Assembly (NCBI GenBank): GCA_031459715.1 | Contig: JAVKIA010000005.1 | Coordinates: 48,774-112,773, forward strand | Direction of reading: 5' to 3' | DNA: 64,000 nucleotides | Origin: Armatimonadota bacterium | GTDB taxonomy: Bacteria; Sysuimicrobiota; Sysuimicrobiia; Sysuimicrobiales; Humicultoraceae | Part shown: positions 25,027-33,542 of the stretch, one piece after another | Layout: the number at the start of each line of letters is the position of its first letter | How positions within the stretch are numbered: position 1 is the stretch's first letter | The notes under the pieces: generated by a model | What the model was told of the DNA's origin: nothing | Database searches by the model: none | What the model saw: only the letters and a program-made list of their open reading frames with translations | Position numbers and translations under genes: made by a program

Positions 25027-28000
25027 TCAGGCCGGCTCCGGGAGGACCGGGTCTCCCGTAGCCGTGTAGGGGCAGATGGAGTTGAAGGCGCAGTAGCGGC
25101 AGGCCCGGTAGTAGTCCGGCGTGGCGATGAAGTGCTGCGCGCGCAGGCCCCGGGCCACGTGCTCGATCACCTCCCGGGCGTCGTCCAGCATCCCTTCCTC
25201 CGGGTGCGCTGTCCCCACCAGCACCTGGTGCGGGCCGAGGAAGTGCAGCTCCAGGCGCGCTGGCAGCTGCCCGTAGACCTCCCGGTAGGCCAGGGCGTAC
25301 ACCGCCAACTGCAGACTCTCCCGCGCCCGCCGGTCGGCCTCCGCCTGGCGGCGCACGTCGCTGGTCTTGAAGTCGATGACTACCGGCTCACCGCCCCGCA
25401 GGTCAACGCGGTCCCAGCGGCCCTTCACCCGGGTCATCCCCACCTGGAAGGAGAACGGCGCCTCGACGAAGGCAGGGCGCAGCCCCAGGTGGTCCTGGAA
25501 GTCCAGGAACTGCCGCAGGACCTGCCGGCCTTCCTCCATCCGCTGGTCCTCGTGCTCTCGGCTGATGAACCCCTCGTTCACCCAGGCCCGCTCGAAGGTG
25601 GCCAGCAGGTCGCCGTAGGTGACGGGTTGACCACGCGCCCGCCGCCGGTTGTACTCCCGCACCGCCTCGTGAATGGCGGTGCCGTAGACCACGCGGTGGT
25701 CGCGCAGCAGAGGGACGCGCAGGATATGGGTGTACTTGTACTTCAGGGGGCAGGTGGCGTAGTCGTCCACCTGGCGAAACGAGAGGACGACGGGCTGGTC
25801 CTGCGGGGCCACCCCGGACAGCGTTTGCTGCCCCTCTGCCGGTGGCGCGTGCCGGTGGATCGTCTCCACCGCGGAGGCGCGGAACTGGGCCCCGTCGGGC
25901 GCTGGCCGGTCCAGCGCTTCCAGGACGAACCGGCTCACCTTGCGCGGCCGCGCCCCGCCATAGTCGCGGGCGCTGGTGAGAAAGAGCTCCTGCCGGGCCC
26001 GGGTCATCCCCACGTAGAACAGGCGCCGTTCCTCCTGCAGGTGAAAGTCGCCGGAGGGCAGCAGGTCCTTGACCAGAGGGTCGGGCAGCGGGATGGGCTC
26101 GCCCCGGTTCTGCGTGGGGAACCGCTGGGAGACGCAGGAGACGATGAAGACCACCGGGAACTCCAGGCCCTTCGCCTTGTGCACGGTGAGCACGCTGACC
26201 GCGTCGGCCTCAGGGTCGGCCTCGGCCACGGGAGGGTCGTCGCCCGCGGCGATCAGGTCGTCCAGATGGCGGACAAACTCCGGGACGCGGTCGTAGGCGG
26301 CGATCTCCCCGTAGCGGGCCACGATGTCGAAGAAGCGGGCCAGGTTCTGCACCTGGGCCTCGTCGCCAGGCCGGCCGGAGGTGGCCAGACGCCGGATGTA
26401 CCCGGTACGGCTGACCAAGTAGGTGTAGAGCACCCGCCCGGTGGAGTGGTCCGTCATCAGGCGGCGCATCTCCTCCAGGTCGTCCAGCAGACGGCTCAGG
26501 GCGGCGCGGGTCTCTGCGGAGAGCTCCTCCGCCAGGTCGGGATGGTGCTGCAGCCTGCGGAAGACGTACTCCAGCGTCCGATTTTTCCGGTGGGCGTAGG
26601 CCAGCGCCTTGGCCAGATCGGTGGGGTCCAGCAGGTACAGGGGTGAGACCCCCAGGTAGTACAGGCTCAAGTTGTCCTGCGGGTTGGCCAGGGCACGGAG
26701 GAAGGCGATGGCCAGGCGGATCTCTTCCCGGTTGTACAGGCCGCGGCTCCCGGTGAAGCGGTAGGGCAGGGCACGCATGTTCAGGGCGCGGAGGAACGGA
26801 TCGGCGTCGCTGTTGCTGCGCACGAGAATGGCGAAGTCCCGGTAGCGGTACGCGCCGGAGGCCACCCGCTCGGCGATGATCCCGGCCACACCGTCCGCCT
26901 CGCTGCTCAGGGTGTCGAAGTGCAGGTGGGTCACCTGCGGACCGCTGCCGTTTACGGACAGGAGGCGCTTGTCGATGCGGTTACGCACCTCCAGTCGGTC
27001 AGGGTCGTTGTGCCGGATGAGCCGGTAGGCCGCGTCCAGCACCGACTGGGGTGATCGGTAGTTCCGGGTGAGGACGATGAGCCTGGCGTAAGGGTAGGCG
27101 GCGGTGAAGCCCAGGATGTTGCTGATGGAGGCGCCTCGGAACTTGAAGATGGACTGATCGTCGTCCCCCACCACGGTGATGTTTCCGTGCCCCGCCGCCA
27201 GCAGCTGCACCAGCTGGAACTGCGCGTAGTTGGTGTCCTGGAACTCGTCCACCAGGATGTACCTGAACCGTTCCTGGTACTGCCGGAGAATGGCCGACCG
27301 CTGCCGGAAAAGGCGCAGCGGGAGGACGATCTGGTCGCCGAAATCGACCAGGCCGTGCTTCGCCAGCAAGGCCTGGTAGGTCTGGTACGCCTGGGCCAGT
27401 TCGGCCTGCTGGGCCGCGGCGTCGCGCAGCTCCGCGTTCTCGGGCTCCGCCCTGCTGGCGGCGGCCAAGCCCTCAGCATAGGCCCGGTACTCCTCGGGGC
27501 TGACGTCCTCGTCCTTGGCCCGGCTGAAGAGGGCGATCAGGGCCTCCACGTACCGCGTGGGATCGCCCAGCGGGCGGTAGTAGTCCAGCGGCAGGTCGAA
27601 GAGCCGCTCCTTCAGGAAGATCACCTGCTCCGCGCGCGAGAGGACGCGAAAGTCTGGCGTCAGCCCCAGCTCCAGGGCATGTTCCCGCAGGATGCGGTCG
27701 CCGAAGGCGTGGAAGGTGCAGATGGTGATGTCGGTGTACCCGTAGGGCACCAGCAGGTCCACCCGCTCCTCCATCTCGGCCGCCGCCTTGTCGGTGAAGG
27801 TCAGGGCCAGGATCTCGTCGGGGCGGGCGCGCCTGGTGGCGATCAGCCAAGCGATGCGGCGCGTAATCACCGCGGTCTTCCCCGTCCCCGCACCGGCCAC
27901 GATGAGCAGGGGGCCTTCCTCGTGCGTCACGGCTGCCCGCTGCTCCTCGCTTAACCCCTCGAGGATGCGGTCGACGGCGTCGGTGCCCGGTCCATCGTCT

Positions 28001-28071
28001 CCGGGCGCGGCTCCAAGCTCCAGCGCCAGCTGGGCGCCCGGGGAGTAGCGGCCGGGTGCCTCCTCCTGCAT
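25027..28071 (-). CDS. UvrD/AddA-like helicase fused to a RecB-type nuclease with an Fe-S-like Cys set
   Basis: A DNA helicase-nuclease likely acting at double-strand ends. Its 1014 residues begin with an SF1A helicase: Walker A GAGTGKTA (59-66), TFTDKAAAEME, VDEFQDTN, GDDDQSIFKFRGA, LTRNYRSP, VHKAKGLEF and YVGMTRARQELF. The C-terminal domain from about 770 is PD-(D/E)XK (GTAIHEA, GRWDRVD, VIDFKTS, LQLAVYAL). One Cys before it (DDYATCPLKY) and three after it (C-x2-C-x5-C, about 991, 994, 1000) match the Fe-S staple of AddB/AdnA/Cas4-type nucleases. The ATG shares one base with the recX stop. Whether it works alone or pairs with another subunit as in AdnAB cannot be seen here. Confidence 0.93.
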   Translation of the reverse strand: MQEEAPGRYSPGAQLALELGAAPGDDGPGTDAVDRILEGLSEEQRAAVTHEEGPLLIVAGAGTGKTAVITRRIAWLIATRRARPDEILALTFTDKAAAEMEERVDLLVPYGYTDITICTFHAFGDRILREHALELGLTPDFRVLSRAEQVIFLKERLFDLPLDYYRPLGDPTRYVEALIALFSRAKDEDVSPEEYRAYAEGLAAASRAEPENAELRDAAAQQAELAQAYQTYQALLAKHGLVDFGDQIVLPLRLFRQRSAILRQYQERFRYILVDEFQDTNYAQFQLVQLLAAGHGNITVVGDDDQSIFKFRGASISNILGFTAAYPYARLIVLTRNYRSPQSVLDAAYRLIRHNDPDRLEVRNRIDKRLLSVNGSGPQVTHLHFDTLSSEADGVAGIIAERVASGAYRYRDFAILVRSNSDADPFLRALNMRALPYRFTGSRGLYNREEIRLAIAFLRALANPQDNLSLYYLGVSPLYLLDPTDLAKALAYAHRKNRTLEYVFRRLQHHPDLAEELSAETRAALSRLLDDLEEMRRLMTDHSTGRVLYTYLVSRTGYIRRLATSGRPGDEAQVQNLARFFDIVARYGEIAAYDRVPEFVRHLDDLIAAGDDPPVAEADPEADAVSVLTVHKAKGLEFPVVFIVSCVSQRFPTQNRGEPIPLPDPLVKDLLPSGDFHLQEERRLFYVGMTRARQELFLTSARDYGGARPRKVSRFVLEALDRPAPDGAQFRASAVETIHRHAPPAEGQQTLSGVAPQDQPVVLSFRQVDDYATCPLKYKYTHILRVPLLRDHRVVYGTAIHEAVREYNRRRARGQPVTYGDLLATFERAWVNEGFISREHEDQRMEEGRQVLRQFLDFQDHLGLRPAFVEAPFSFQVGMTRVKGRWDRVDLRGGEPVVIDFKTSDVRRQAEADRRARESLQLAVYALAYREVYGQLPARLELHFLGPHQVLVGTAHPEEGMLDDAREVIEHVARGLRAQHFIATPDYYRACRYCAFNSICPYTATGDPVLPEPA

Positions 28072-28724
28072 CAGTCCGATAGCTCTCCTGAAATCTCGAT
28101 CCTGTTCCCGCCATGGCGGCGCAACAGGAGGGTGATCACGCCTCCGGAGAACCCGCGGCGGCGCAGCAGGCCGGCAAGGCGGCGCAGGCGCACCTCCACC
28201 GGCAGGCCGCTCAGGCGGCGGAGGTGGCGCTCCGCGAGGGCCGCCGCCAGATCAGCCTCCTGAGCCGCAAAGACCTCTCGCACGGCCTCGTCGGCGACGG
28301 TTGGATCAACGCCTTTACGGCGCAACTCCGCCCGCGCCCGTGCTGGTCCGCTCTGGCCCAGGGCCCGGTGCTCCGCCCAGGCCCGGGCGAAGCGGGCGTC
28401 ATCCAGCAGGCCTTGCGCAGCCAGCTCGGCGACGACGCCGTCGATGGCCGATGGGGAAAACCCCCGCTGCCTCAGGCGGGTGGCGACTTCGGCCCGGCTG
28501 CGCGGGCGGTATCGCAACAGAAGCAGGGCCGCCCGGCGGGCGCGCACCCGCTCCTCAAGGACGGCGAGGCGGACCAGCAATCCCTCGTCGACCGCCATCT
28601 CCGGGAAGAGTCCCGCGGCGGCCACCTGATCTGCCTCCAGGAGGAAGCGCCGTCCGTCGGCCAGGATAACCGCACGTAGAACCCCTTGCCGGCCGGCCGG
28701 CCGGATGCGCGCGACGAGTGGCAT
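28071..28724 (-). CDS. recX: RecX regulator of RecA
   Basis: A small helical protein that binds RecA filaments and limits their growth. The 217 residues carry the three-helix repeats of the family (RARRAALLLLRYRPRSRAEV, LRQRGFSPSAIDGVV, LAAQGLLDDARFARAW, RARAELRRKGVD). About 45 extra N-terminal residues (VILADGRRFLLEADQVAAAGL) are as in Firmicute-type RecX. The ATG at 28724 directly abuts the recA stop, so it is coexpressed with recA. Confidence 0.92.
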   Translation of the reverse strand: MPLVARIRPAGRQGVLRAVILADGRRFLLEADQVAAAGLFPEMAVDEGLLVRLAVLEERVRARRAALLLLRYRPRSRAEVATRLRQRGFSPSAIDGVVAELAAQGLLDDARFARAWAEHRALGQSGPARARAELRRKGVDPTVADEAVREVFAAQEADLAAALAERHLRRLSGLPVEVRLRRLAGLLRRRGFSGGVITLLLRRHGGNRIEISGELSD

Positions 28725-29825
28725 CTACGCCTTGGCCCTGACTGCCGCCTCCTTGGCCGCGACGACCTCCCGCTTGACCTCCGGCCTGACGGGAACCTCT
28801 TCCCGCCGGCCGTCTCCCGCCTCGCGCGGGGGCCGCCGTGGCAGGCCCAGACTCTCCCGCACCCGCGCCTCGATCTCCCGCGCCAGCTCCGGGTTGTTCT
28901 CCAGGAAGTCGCGCGCGTTGTCCCGACCCTGCCCCAGGCGGATGTCGCCGTAGGCGAACCAGGTCCCGCTCCGGGTGATCAGGTTGAGGGCGTGCGCGGT
29001 ATCCAGCAGGCTCCCGGCCCGGGAGATGCCCTTGCCGTAGAAGATGTCTACCTCGGCATCGCGGAACGGAGGGGCCAGCTTGTTCTTCACTACCTTGATC
29101 CGCGCCCGCATGCCCTTGACCTCTTCCCCGCTCTTGATGTTCTCGGTACGCCGGATCTCCATGCGCACTGAGGCGTAAAACTTCAATGCCCGCCCCCCGG
29201 TGGTGGTCTCCGGCGACCCCCACATCACGCCGATCTTTTCCCGGATCTGGTTGATGAAGATGACCGTGGTGCGGGACTTGCTGATGGTGCCCACGAGCTT
29301 GCGCAGGGCCTGGGACATCAGCCGGGCCTGCAGCCCCACATGGGCATCGCCCATCTCGCCCTCCAGCTCCGCCCGGGGGACGAGGGCGGCCACGGAGTCG
29401 ATGACGATGACGTCCACGGCACCGCTGCGCACCAGCATCTCTGCGATCTCCAGCGCCTGCTCGCCGCTGTCGGGCTGGGAGAGGAGCAGGCTGTCTACGT
29501 CTACCCCCACCGCCCGGGCATAGTTGGGGTCCAGCGCGTGCTCCGCGTCGATGAAGGCCGCCACCCCGCCCTCGCGCTGCGCCTCCGCGATGATGTGGTA
29601 TCCCAGGGTGGTCTTGCCGGAGGCCTCCGGTCCATAGACCTCCACCACCCGGCCGCGGGGGACGCCGCCCACCCCCAGGGCCGCATCCAGCGCCACCGAT
29701 CCTGTGGGGATGACCTCGACCTGCAGCTTCGCCGAGGCCTCCCCCAGTTTCATGATTGACCCCTTGCCGAACTGCTTCTCGATCTGGGTCAGTGCAAGTT
29801 CCAGAGCCCGCTGGCGCTCATTCAT
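28725..29825 (-). CDS. recA: Recombinase RecA
   Basis: An ATP-dependent strand-exchange protein and SOS coprotease. The 366 residues contain Walker A GPEASGKT (65-72), [26 protein letters not shown], the loop 2 region [22 protein letters not shown] and the C-terminal [14 protein letters not shown]. The C-terminal 35 residues are strongly charged (Arg, Glu, Lys). The ATG at 29825 has GGGGGAGG 7 bp upstream. A SOS-type promoter precedes it. It heads a run recA-recX-helicase/nuclease-sbcD-sbcC with gaps of 12 bp or less until 21690. Confidence 0.99.
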   Translation of the reverse strand: MNERQRALELALTQIEKQFGKGSIMKLGEASAKLQVEVIPTGSVALDAALGVGGVPRGRVVEVYGPEASGKTTLGYHIIAEAQREGGVAAFIDAEHALDPNYARAVGVDVDSLLLSQPDSGEQALEIAEMLVRSGAVDVIVIDSVAALVPRAELEGEMGDAHVGLQARLMSQALRKLVGTISKSRTTVIFINQIREKIGVMWGSPETTTGGRALKFYASVRMEIRRTENIKSGEEVKGMRARIKVVKNKLAPPFRDAEVDIFYGKGISRAGSLLDTAHALNLITRSGTWFAYGDIRLGQGRDNARDFLENNPELAREIEARVRESLGLPRRPPREAGDGRREEVPVRPEVKREVVAAKEAAVRAKA

Positions 29826-29855
29826 TGCTCTGCCTCCCCCCGCTCCGGTGGCGCC

Positions 29856-29884
29856 ACGTTACCAAACAAATGTTCGCCTGTCAA
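29856..29884 (-). promoter_or_regulatory. recA promoter
   Basis: TTGACA (29879-29884), a 17-bp spacer and TAACGT (29856-29861) lie 31 bp upstream of the recA ATG. The -35 is a perfect match. The spacer contains the LexA box. Confidence 0.85.
29863..29876 (-). promoter_or_regulatory. LexA (SOS) box, Gram-positive type
   Basis: CGAACATTTGTTTG matches the Bacillus-type LexA/DinR consensus CGAAC-N4-GTTCG at nine of ten fixed positions. It fills the spacer of the recA promoter, so a bound repressor would block polymerase. This implies SOS induction of the whole recA-recX-helicase-sbcD-sbcC run. Confidence 0.85.
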
Positions 29885-29977
29885 CCCCGCAAAACGTCCC
29901 CGGACCGCCGATAGCTCCAGTGTTAACCTTGGTATCAGGACACTACCAGGTCCTGCGCCCTCGGCCGTGTTCCTCCC

Positions 29978-30601
29978 CTATATCTTGCGGTCCACCCCTG
30001 GAGAGTTCAAGGCCGGCCCCAGCGGAACCTCCTCCACCCGGGTGTACCTGGCGCCCCCGGGACGGAGGTGACTCTCCATGACGGCGAGGAAGCGCACCTC
30101 CTGGGTACCCACAGCGGCCTCGCGGAAGCCGCTTACCGCCCGCACCAGGTCTCCCCACACCCGGCGGTCGCGGACGCGTGCCAGGGTGAGGTGGGCTACG
30201 AAGGGTCGCTGTTCGGGGGGGAAGTGGTGGCGCGCCAGGGTTGCGTCCAGACGCGACGAGAGGGCGGCGAGTGCCTCGCTCCCCTCTCGCACCCCGACCC
30301 AGACCACCTGCGGCCGCTGCAGGGAGGGAAAGGCGCCGATGCCATGGAGGGTGAGGCGGAAAGGCTGTGCTGCGGCCGCCGCCTCTCGCGTGGCCAGCCT
30401 GACCTGGGCCAGCTGTGCAGGTGTGATCTCACCGAGGAAGCGCACCGTAAAGTGGAGGTTCTCCGGGGAGATCCACCGCAGCCGCGCTCCGGCCCGCTCC
30501 AGGTCCCGCTCCAGCGCGTCGATCCGCTCCCGCAGGTCCGCGGCCAGCTCCACGGCGATGAAGATGCGGTGCCGAAGACCTTTCGTCCTTTGCTGCCGCA
30601 T
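29978..30601 (-). CDS. thpR: RNA 2',3'-cyclic phosphodiesterase (2H family, ThpR)
   Basis: A two-histidine phosphoesterase that opens 2',3'-cyclic ends of RNA; the family was first described as 2'-5' RNA ligase. The 207 residues (family about 190) have the two H-x-T-x motifs, HFTV (about 50) and HLTL (about 137), spaced as usual. The start RIFIAVELAADLRERI is also typical. ATG 30601 follows the cinA stop by 3 bp, so it is cotranscribed with cinA and ends 152 bp before recA begins, outside the SOS unit. Confidence 0.93.
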   Translation of the reverse strand: MRQQRTKGLRHRIFIAVELAADLRERIDALERDLERAGARLRWISPENLHFTVRFLGEITPAQLAQVRLATREAAAAAQPFRLTLHGIGAFPSLQRPQVVWVGVREGSEALAALSSRLDATLARHHFPPEQRPFVAHLTLARVRDRRVWGDLVRAVSGFREAAVGTQEVRFLAVMESHLRPGGARYTRVEEVPLGPALNSPGVDRKI

Positions 30602-30604
30602 GCG

Positions 30605-31840
30605 CTATCGCAACAGGTGGAGCCGCAGCAGGTTCAGGGCGGCCTGGCTGGCCAGGTACTTGATGCCGCGACGGCCCGCCTCCGCTCCAAAGCGCCACTC
30701 CTGCACCGTCTCCTGCTCCCGATCGACCAGGGCGCAGTAAACGAGGCCCACCGGCTTTTGCGCACTGCCTCCCGTCGGCCCGGCAATCCCCGTTATGCCC
30801 AGGGCGAGGTCGCTGCCAGCCTGCTGCTGTACCCCGCGAGCCATGGCCAGGGCCACCGGCGCGCTCACTGCCCCGTGGCGCTCCAGCAGGTCGGGCGCCA
30901 CCCCCAGGAGCGCCACCTTCGCCGCATTGCTGTAGGCCACCACCGCGTGGAGGAAGTAGGCGGAACTCCCCGGGACGTCGGTCAGGCGGTCGCCGATCAA
31001 CCCTCCGGTGCACGACTCGGCCACCGCCAGGGTCTTCCCCGTCTCCAGCAGCAGGCGGCCGGTGACCTCTTCCAGCGACTCGCCGTCGGCGGCGAAGACC
31101 AGATCGCCCAGGCGCGCCCGCACCGCGGCCTCCCCGGCGGCCAGCGCACGCTGCACCTTGTCGGGGGGTCCCTTGGCGGTGAGCCGCAGGTGCACTTCGC
31201 CCAGCTTGGCGTAGGGCGCAATTGTGGGGGTCTCCATGTGCAGGAGGTCGCGGATCTGCTCCTCCACCGCGGACTCCCCCAGCCCCGTTACCTTCAGCAC
31301 ACGGGAACGGATGACCACCCCTCCCGTGCGGACCCGCAGCCAGGGGATGAGAAAGTCCTGCACCATGCCTTCCATCTCTGCCGGCACCCCCGGCATGATG
31401 ACCACCGTGGTGCCGGCATGGGAGATGACCACTCCGGGCGCTGTGCCGCGGCGGTTGGGGATCACCTGCGCGCCCGCAGGGACCAGCGCCTGTTTGTACA
31501 CCGAGGCGGGGGCTGCTCGGTGGCGCGCGGCGAAGAACGCGCGGATCTGCTCCGCCACCGACTCTTCCCGGTATAGAGGCAGCCCCAGCGCGCCGGCCAC
31601 CGCCTCCACCGTCAGGTCGTCTTCGGTCGGCCCTAGGCCGCCGGTCATCAGCACCAGGTCGGCACGGGAGAGGGCCAGGCGCACCGCCTCCTGGATGCGG
31701 GAGAGGTTGTCGCCCACCGTCTGCTTGAAGAACAGGTCGACGCCGGCTTCCGCCAGCACCTGCGCCAGGCGTACGGCGTTGGTGTCGGTGACCTGCCCCA
31801 GCAGCAGCTCCGTCCCCACGGAGATGACCTCCGCGCGCAC
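30605..31840 (-). CDS. cinA: CinA: ADP-ribose pyrophosphatase-like domain plus NMN deamidase domain
   Basis: A two-domain protein of NAD-related salvage, named for competence in Bacillus. The N-terminal MoaB-like domain has GTELLLGQVTDTN and GGLGPTEDD. The C-terminal PncC domain (about 255-411) has AESCTGGL, GITGIAGPTGG and KPVGLVYCAL, expected to deamidate NMN to nicotinate mononucleotide. Length 411 is usual. The GTG at 31840 is placed by GAGGAG about 10 bp upstream and follows the RodZ-like stop by 2 bp. The order rodZ-like, cinA, recA is as in Bacillus (ymfM, cinA, recA, with pgsA missing). Confidence 0.96.
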   Translation of the reverse strand: MRAEVISVGTELLLGQVTDTNAVRLAQVLAEAGVDLFFKQTVGDNLSRIQEAVRLALSRADLVLMTGGLGPTEDDLTVEAVAGALGLPLYREESVAEQIRAFFAARHRAAPASVYKQALVPAGAQVIPNRRGTAPGVVISHAGTTVVIMPGVPAEMEGMVQDFLIPWLRVRTGGVVIRSRVLKVTGLGESAVEEQIRDLLHMETPTIAPYAKLGEVHLRLTAKGPPDKVQRALAAGEAAVRARLGDLVFAADGESLEEVTGRLLLETGKTLAVAESCTGGLIGDRLTDVPGSSAYFLHAVVAYSNAAKVALLGVAPDLLERHGAVSAPVALAMARGVQQQAGSDLALGITGIAGPTGGSAQKPVGLVYCALVDREQETVQEWRFGAEAGRRGIKYLASQAALNLLRLHLLR

Positions 31841-31842
31841 GG

Positions 31843-32601
31843 TCAGGGCTCCTCAGGGGGACGGGGGAAGCGCAGCTCCACCACCTGCCCGGGCCGCCCC
31901 AGTGGCCCCAGCGGTCGTCCGTTTACGGAGAGCTGAACGGCGGCGGCATTGCCGATGCGGACGGAGAGGTCACGCATCGCGCTCCAGGTGCGGGTCTCGC
32001 CCGCCTCGAGAATGCCCTGAAAGACCCGCTGCCCGTCGGCGGCGACCCTGAGCCAGGACCTCCCGGTTGTGGACAGCACCAGGGTGATGCCGGCGGCGGG
32101 CGGAGGCGGGCTCTTCACGGGAGCCGGCGACGGTGGGACGGTGGCCGGAACAGGAGACGCCTGGAGCGGAGAGGGTTCCGGTCCTGCGGTGGGCACCGGC
32201 CGGGAGAACTCCCGCAGCTGCGTGTAGCCCACGTAGGCGGCGTAGAGACCAAAGAGCAGGGCTGCCCACAGCAGCAGCGCAGCGACACGGCGCCATCGAG
32301 GCATGGGCCGCGCGGGCTCCAGCGGGACCTCCCCGGGGCCGGTCAGATCCGGGGAAGGCGGAGGAAGCCGTCCGGAGACCTCGGCCAGCAGGCGCTCCGC
32401 ATCCAGCCCCAGCAGCCGGGCGTAGGCACGAACGAAGCCCTTGCTGTACGGCGGAGGGGGCAGGATGTTCAGGCGCTCCTCCTCCAGCGCGGCCAGGTAC
32501 GCCGCGCGGATCTTGGTTATCCGCTCGGCATCGGCCAGCGAGAGGCGGCGCGCCTCGCGCGCGCGGCGGAAGGTCTCTCCAAATCCTGAAGGAGCCTGCA
32601 C
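31843..32601 (-). CDS. rodZ: RodZ-like membrane protein (HTH_25, TM, DUF4115)
   Basis: A cytoskeletal or shape-related membrane protein family. The N-terminal Xre-type HTH spans about 5-70 (FGETFRRAREARRLSLADAE, YSKGFVRAYARLLGLD). One membrane segment lies at about 104-125. A Pro-rich linker precedes a C-terminal beta domain of DUF4115 type (LVLSTTGRSWLRVAADGQRVFQGILEAGE in two overlapping parts, VRIGNAAAVQLSVNGRPLGPLG). The 252 residues start at GTG 32601. It follows psuG by 14 bp and precedes cinA by 2 bp, so it may be read from the psuK/psuG transcript. Confidence 0.9.
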   Translation of the reverse strand: MQAPSGFGETFRRAREARRLSLADAERITKIRAAYLAALEEERLNILPPPPYSKGFVRAYARLLGLDAERLLAEVSGRLPPPSPDLTGPGEVPLEPARPMPRWRRVAALLLWAALLFGLYAAYVGYTQLREFSRPVPTAGPEPSPLQASPVPATVPPSPAPVKSPPPPAAGITLVLSTTGRSWLRVAADGQRVFQGILEAGETRTWSAMRDLSVRIGNAAAVQLSVNGRPLGPLGRPGQVVELRFPRPPEEP

Positions 32602-32615
32602 GCCCTAGTGTTTGC

Positions 32616-33542
32616 CTACGCGGGAAGCCTTTCCTCTGTCAACGCCACGGCGATCTCTGCCGCCAGTGCCGCGTTGGCCTCCAGGAGGGCCAGGTTGGCT
32701 TCGACAGCGCGCCCCCCGGTCAGACGGTCCACCTCATGCAGCAGGTAGGGAGTGAGCTCTCCGCCGCGGATGCCCTCGGCCTCCGCCCGGGCCGTCGCCC
32801 GGGCCACGGCATCGGCCACCTCCTCCGCCGGCAGCGCCCACGGGGCCGGCGGAGGATTGGCCACCAGCAGGGCGCTCGTCTCCCCCAGGCGCTCCCTGGC
32901 CCGGGCGATGGCAGCGATCTCGTCCACCGAATCCGCCGACCAGGGCACCGGGTGACCACTGTCGGCGACATAGAACGACGGAAAGCGGGTGGTGCGGTAG
33001 CCGAGCACCGTCACCCCCCGGGTCTCCAACGCCTCGAGGGTAGCGGCGATGTCGCAGATAGCCTTGGCGCCCGAGCACACCAGGACCAGGGGACGGCGGC
33101 TGAGCTCGTCCAGATCGGCAGAGACGTCCCAGGTGTGCGCCGCGCCCGCGTGCACCCCGCCGATCCCGCCGGTAGCCTGCACGCGCAGGCCCAGGGCGTG
33201 GGCCACCGCCAGCGTGGCAGATACCGTCGTCCCGCCGCTGGCCTGCCGGGCCATGGCCACGGCCAGGTCGCGCCGCCCCACCTTGACCACCCCGTGCACC
33301 GCCAGATGGGCCAGGTCGTCCTGCCTCAACCCCACGCGCACGCGCCCGCCGATGAGCGCCACCATTGCCGGAACCGCCCCGTGGGCCCGGACGGCGCGCT
33401 CCACGCGTACGGCCGCCTCCAGGTTGGCCGGGGCGGGGAGACCGTGGGTGATCACCGCGGACTCCAGGGCTACCACCGCGCCCCCCAGGCCCAGCGCCAC
33501 CTGGATCTCGTCACTGACGTCAAACGGGCTGTGCACCATCAT
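32616..33542 (-). CDS. psuG: Pseudouridine-5'-phosphate glycosidase
   Basis: Cleaves the C-glycosidic bond of pseudouridine 5'-phosphate to uracil and ribose 5-phosphate, the second step of pseudouridine catabolism. The 308 residues carry VALESAVITHGLPAPANLE, GGRVRVGL, the catalytic Lys in VKVGRRDLA, TVSATLAVAHALG, GGIGGVH and VCSGAKAICDI. ATG 33542 is fixed by GGAGGGAGG 5 bp upstream and overlaps the kinase stop (ATGATG), so the kinase and glycosidase are coupled. Confidence 0.96.
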   Translation of the reverse strand: MMVHSPFDVSDEIQVALGLGGAVVALESAVITHGLPAPANLEAAVRVERAVRAHGAVPAMVALIGGRVRVGLRQDDLAHLAVHGVVKVGRRDLAVAMARQASGGTTVSATLAVAHALGLRVQATGGIGGVHAGAAHTWDVSADLDELSRRPLVLVCSGAKAICDIAATLEALETRGVTVLGYRTTRFPSFYVADSGHPVPWSADSVDEIAAIARARERLGETSALLVANPPPAPWALPAEEVADAVARATARAEAEGIRGGELTPYLLHEVDRLTGGRAVEANLALLEANAALAAEIAVALTEERLPA

